Made by a program: the position numbers and the translations under genes. The notes beneath the pieces were generated by a model. The model was not told the DNA's origin, did no database searches, and worked only from the letters and a program-made list of their open reading frames with translations. Shown piece after piece: positions 5,475 to 5,758 of a DNA stretch of 5,758 nucleotides (position 1 is its first letter; each line of letters opens with the position of its first letter). This stretch comes from an uncultured Oscillospiraceae bacterium (GTDB lineage Bacteria; Bacillota; Clostridia; Oscillospirales; Acutalibacteraceae), in assembly GCA_900549055.1 (NCBI GenBank), contig URNB01000117.1:1-5758 (forward strand). Reading direction: 5' to 3'.

Positions 5475-5503
5475 ATTATACCATGAGCGGCGGAGAAATG
5501 CAA
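5475..5503 (-). promoter_or_regulatory. Promoter of the secreted-protein gene
   Basis: On the minus strand a perfect TATAAT (5480-5475) is preceded by TGG, an extended -10 motif (TGn). TTGCAT (5503-5498) stands 17 bp upstream, matching the first three bases of TTGACA. The start is expected near 5468, with a leader of about 55 nt to the ATG at 5413. It faces away from the rpsU promoter, with 60 bp between the two -35 boxes. Confidence 0.7.
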
Positions 5504-5563
5504 TCCGTTTTTTGCACCGGGCGGCGATTTGGCAAAGTTCACGGTTTGTTCCCAATCTCGCCC

Positions 5564-5592
5564 TTGACAAGAAACGCCGGAAAGCTTATAAT
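5564..5592 (+). promoter_or_regulatory. Full-consensus promoter of rpsU
   Basis: TTGACA (5564-5569), a 17-bp spacer and TATAAT (5587-5592) match the SigA/sigma-70 consensus at all 12 positions, as fits a highly expressed ribosomal protein gene. The start should be near 5599, giving a leader of about 62 nt. Confidence 0.92.
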
Positions 5593-5605
5593 GCCTACGT
5601 TAAAA

Positions 5606-5637
5606 GCCGAAAGTTTGAACTTCCAAAGCGTTTCGGC
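5606..5637 (+). promoter_or_regulatory. Stem-loop in the rpsU leader
   Basis: GCCGAAA (5606-5612) pairs with TTTCGGC (5631-5637). Inside it TTTG (5614-5617) can pair with CAAA (5624-5627), leaving a 6-nt loop AACTTC and small internal bulges. The hairpin starts about 7 nt after the predicted transcription start and ends 6 nt before the GGAGGGAGGG ribosome binding site. It may protect the 5' end or allow feedback by bS21, but no known leader family is recognised here. Confidence 0.45.
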
Positions 5638-5660
5638 GCCTGCGGAGGGAGGGATATAGA

Positions 5661-5758
5661 ATGTCTGAAATCCATGTCAAGGAAAACGAGTCTCTGGACA
5701 ATGCTCTTAAGAGATTCAAGCGCAGCTGCGCGAAGTCCGGCGTTCTGGCCGACCTCAG
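5661..5758 (+). CDS. rpsU: 30S ribosomal protein bS21, N-terminal part
   Basis: The first 32 codons read MSEIHVKENESLDNALKRFK followed by RSCAKSGVLADL. This is the typical N-terminus of Firmicute bS21 (ENESLDxALxRFKRxCxKxG). bS21 is a small basic protein of the 30S platform that helps translation initiation near the 3' end of 16S rRNA. The usual length is 55-60 residues, so nearly half is missing past the right edge. GGAGGGAGGG (5644-5653) lies 7 nt before the ATG and fixes the start. The gene is divergent from the secreted-protein gene and has its own consensus promoter. In related genomes a YqeY-like GatB-domain gene often follows; that cannot be seen here. Confidence 0.95.
   Translation, partial: MSEIHVKENESLDNALKRFKRSCAKSGVLADL

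Noticed and set aside
1..5758. CRISPR array, insertion sequence, tRNA or rRNA genes
   Set aside because: There are no regularly spaced repeats, transposase motifs, cloverleaf or rRNA-like stretches on either strand. The only repeat-type element is the short one at 55-107.

Overview
The window looks like DNA from a gut-type anaerobic Firmicute (Clostridia, probably an Oscillospiraceae/Ruminococcaceae relative), most likely a metagenomic contig. The gene families, the strong GGAGG ribosome binding sites and the consensus sigma-70/SigA promoters fit this. So does a two-hairpin dispersed repeat at the left end, of a kind I remember from many gut clostridial genomes (recollection, not a search).

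Layout from left to right. Positions 1-183 hold a possible truncated gene start at the very edge and the dispersed repeat, one arm of which is also a good minus-strand terminator. Positions 184-490 hold a 76-residue two-helix, cysteine-containing membrane protein of unknown function on the minus strand, with its own promoter and a perfect 10-bp palindrome at the predicted transcription start. Positions 491-4556 hold a tight minus-strand operon in transcription order prfA (release factor 1), ywlC/tsaC (Sua5-type threonylcarbamoyl-AMP synthase), coaE (dephospho-CoA kinase) and an M18 metallo-aminopeptidase. Gaps or overlaps are +1, -4 and -8 nt. A near-consensus promoter lies just upstream of prfA. 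Positions 4621-4653 are a strong terminator closing a separate minus-strand gene (4669-5413) for an unrecognised secreted, Cys/His-rich protein. Positions 5414-5660 are a divergent promoter region, and the window ends inside rpsU (bS21) on the plus strand.

The operon is housekeeping: translation termination, the first step of t6A tRNA modification, the last step of CoA synthesis and peptide turnover. These share a link to translation and core metabolism rather than one pathway.

Two things stand out. First, isoleucine codon use changes abruptly inside prfA. Codons 1-161 use ATC 8 times out of 8; codons 162-354 use ATA 7, ATT 5 and ATC 1. The genes on each side follow the style of their half, apart from a few ATC codons in the aminopeptidase. 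The seam (about 3984-4073) falls on the most conserved motif of release factor 1, which contains a 9-nt repeat. This suggests either a chimeric assembly or a real intragenic recombination, so linkage across 4.0 kb should not be taken for granted. Second, the secreted-protein gene has a perfect ribosome binding site, ATG and signal peptide, but a run of 8 A after the ATG puts the start out of frame by one base. This is a slippage/phase-variation candidate, a fresh mutation, or a homopolymer error.

I see no convincing new multi-gene system, no CRISPR array, no transposase and no tRNA or rRNA.
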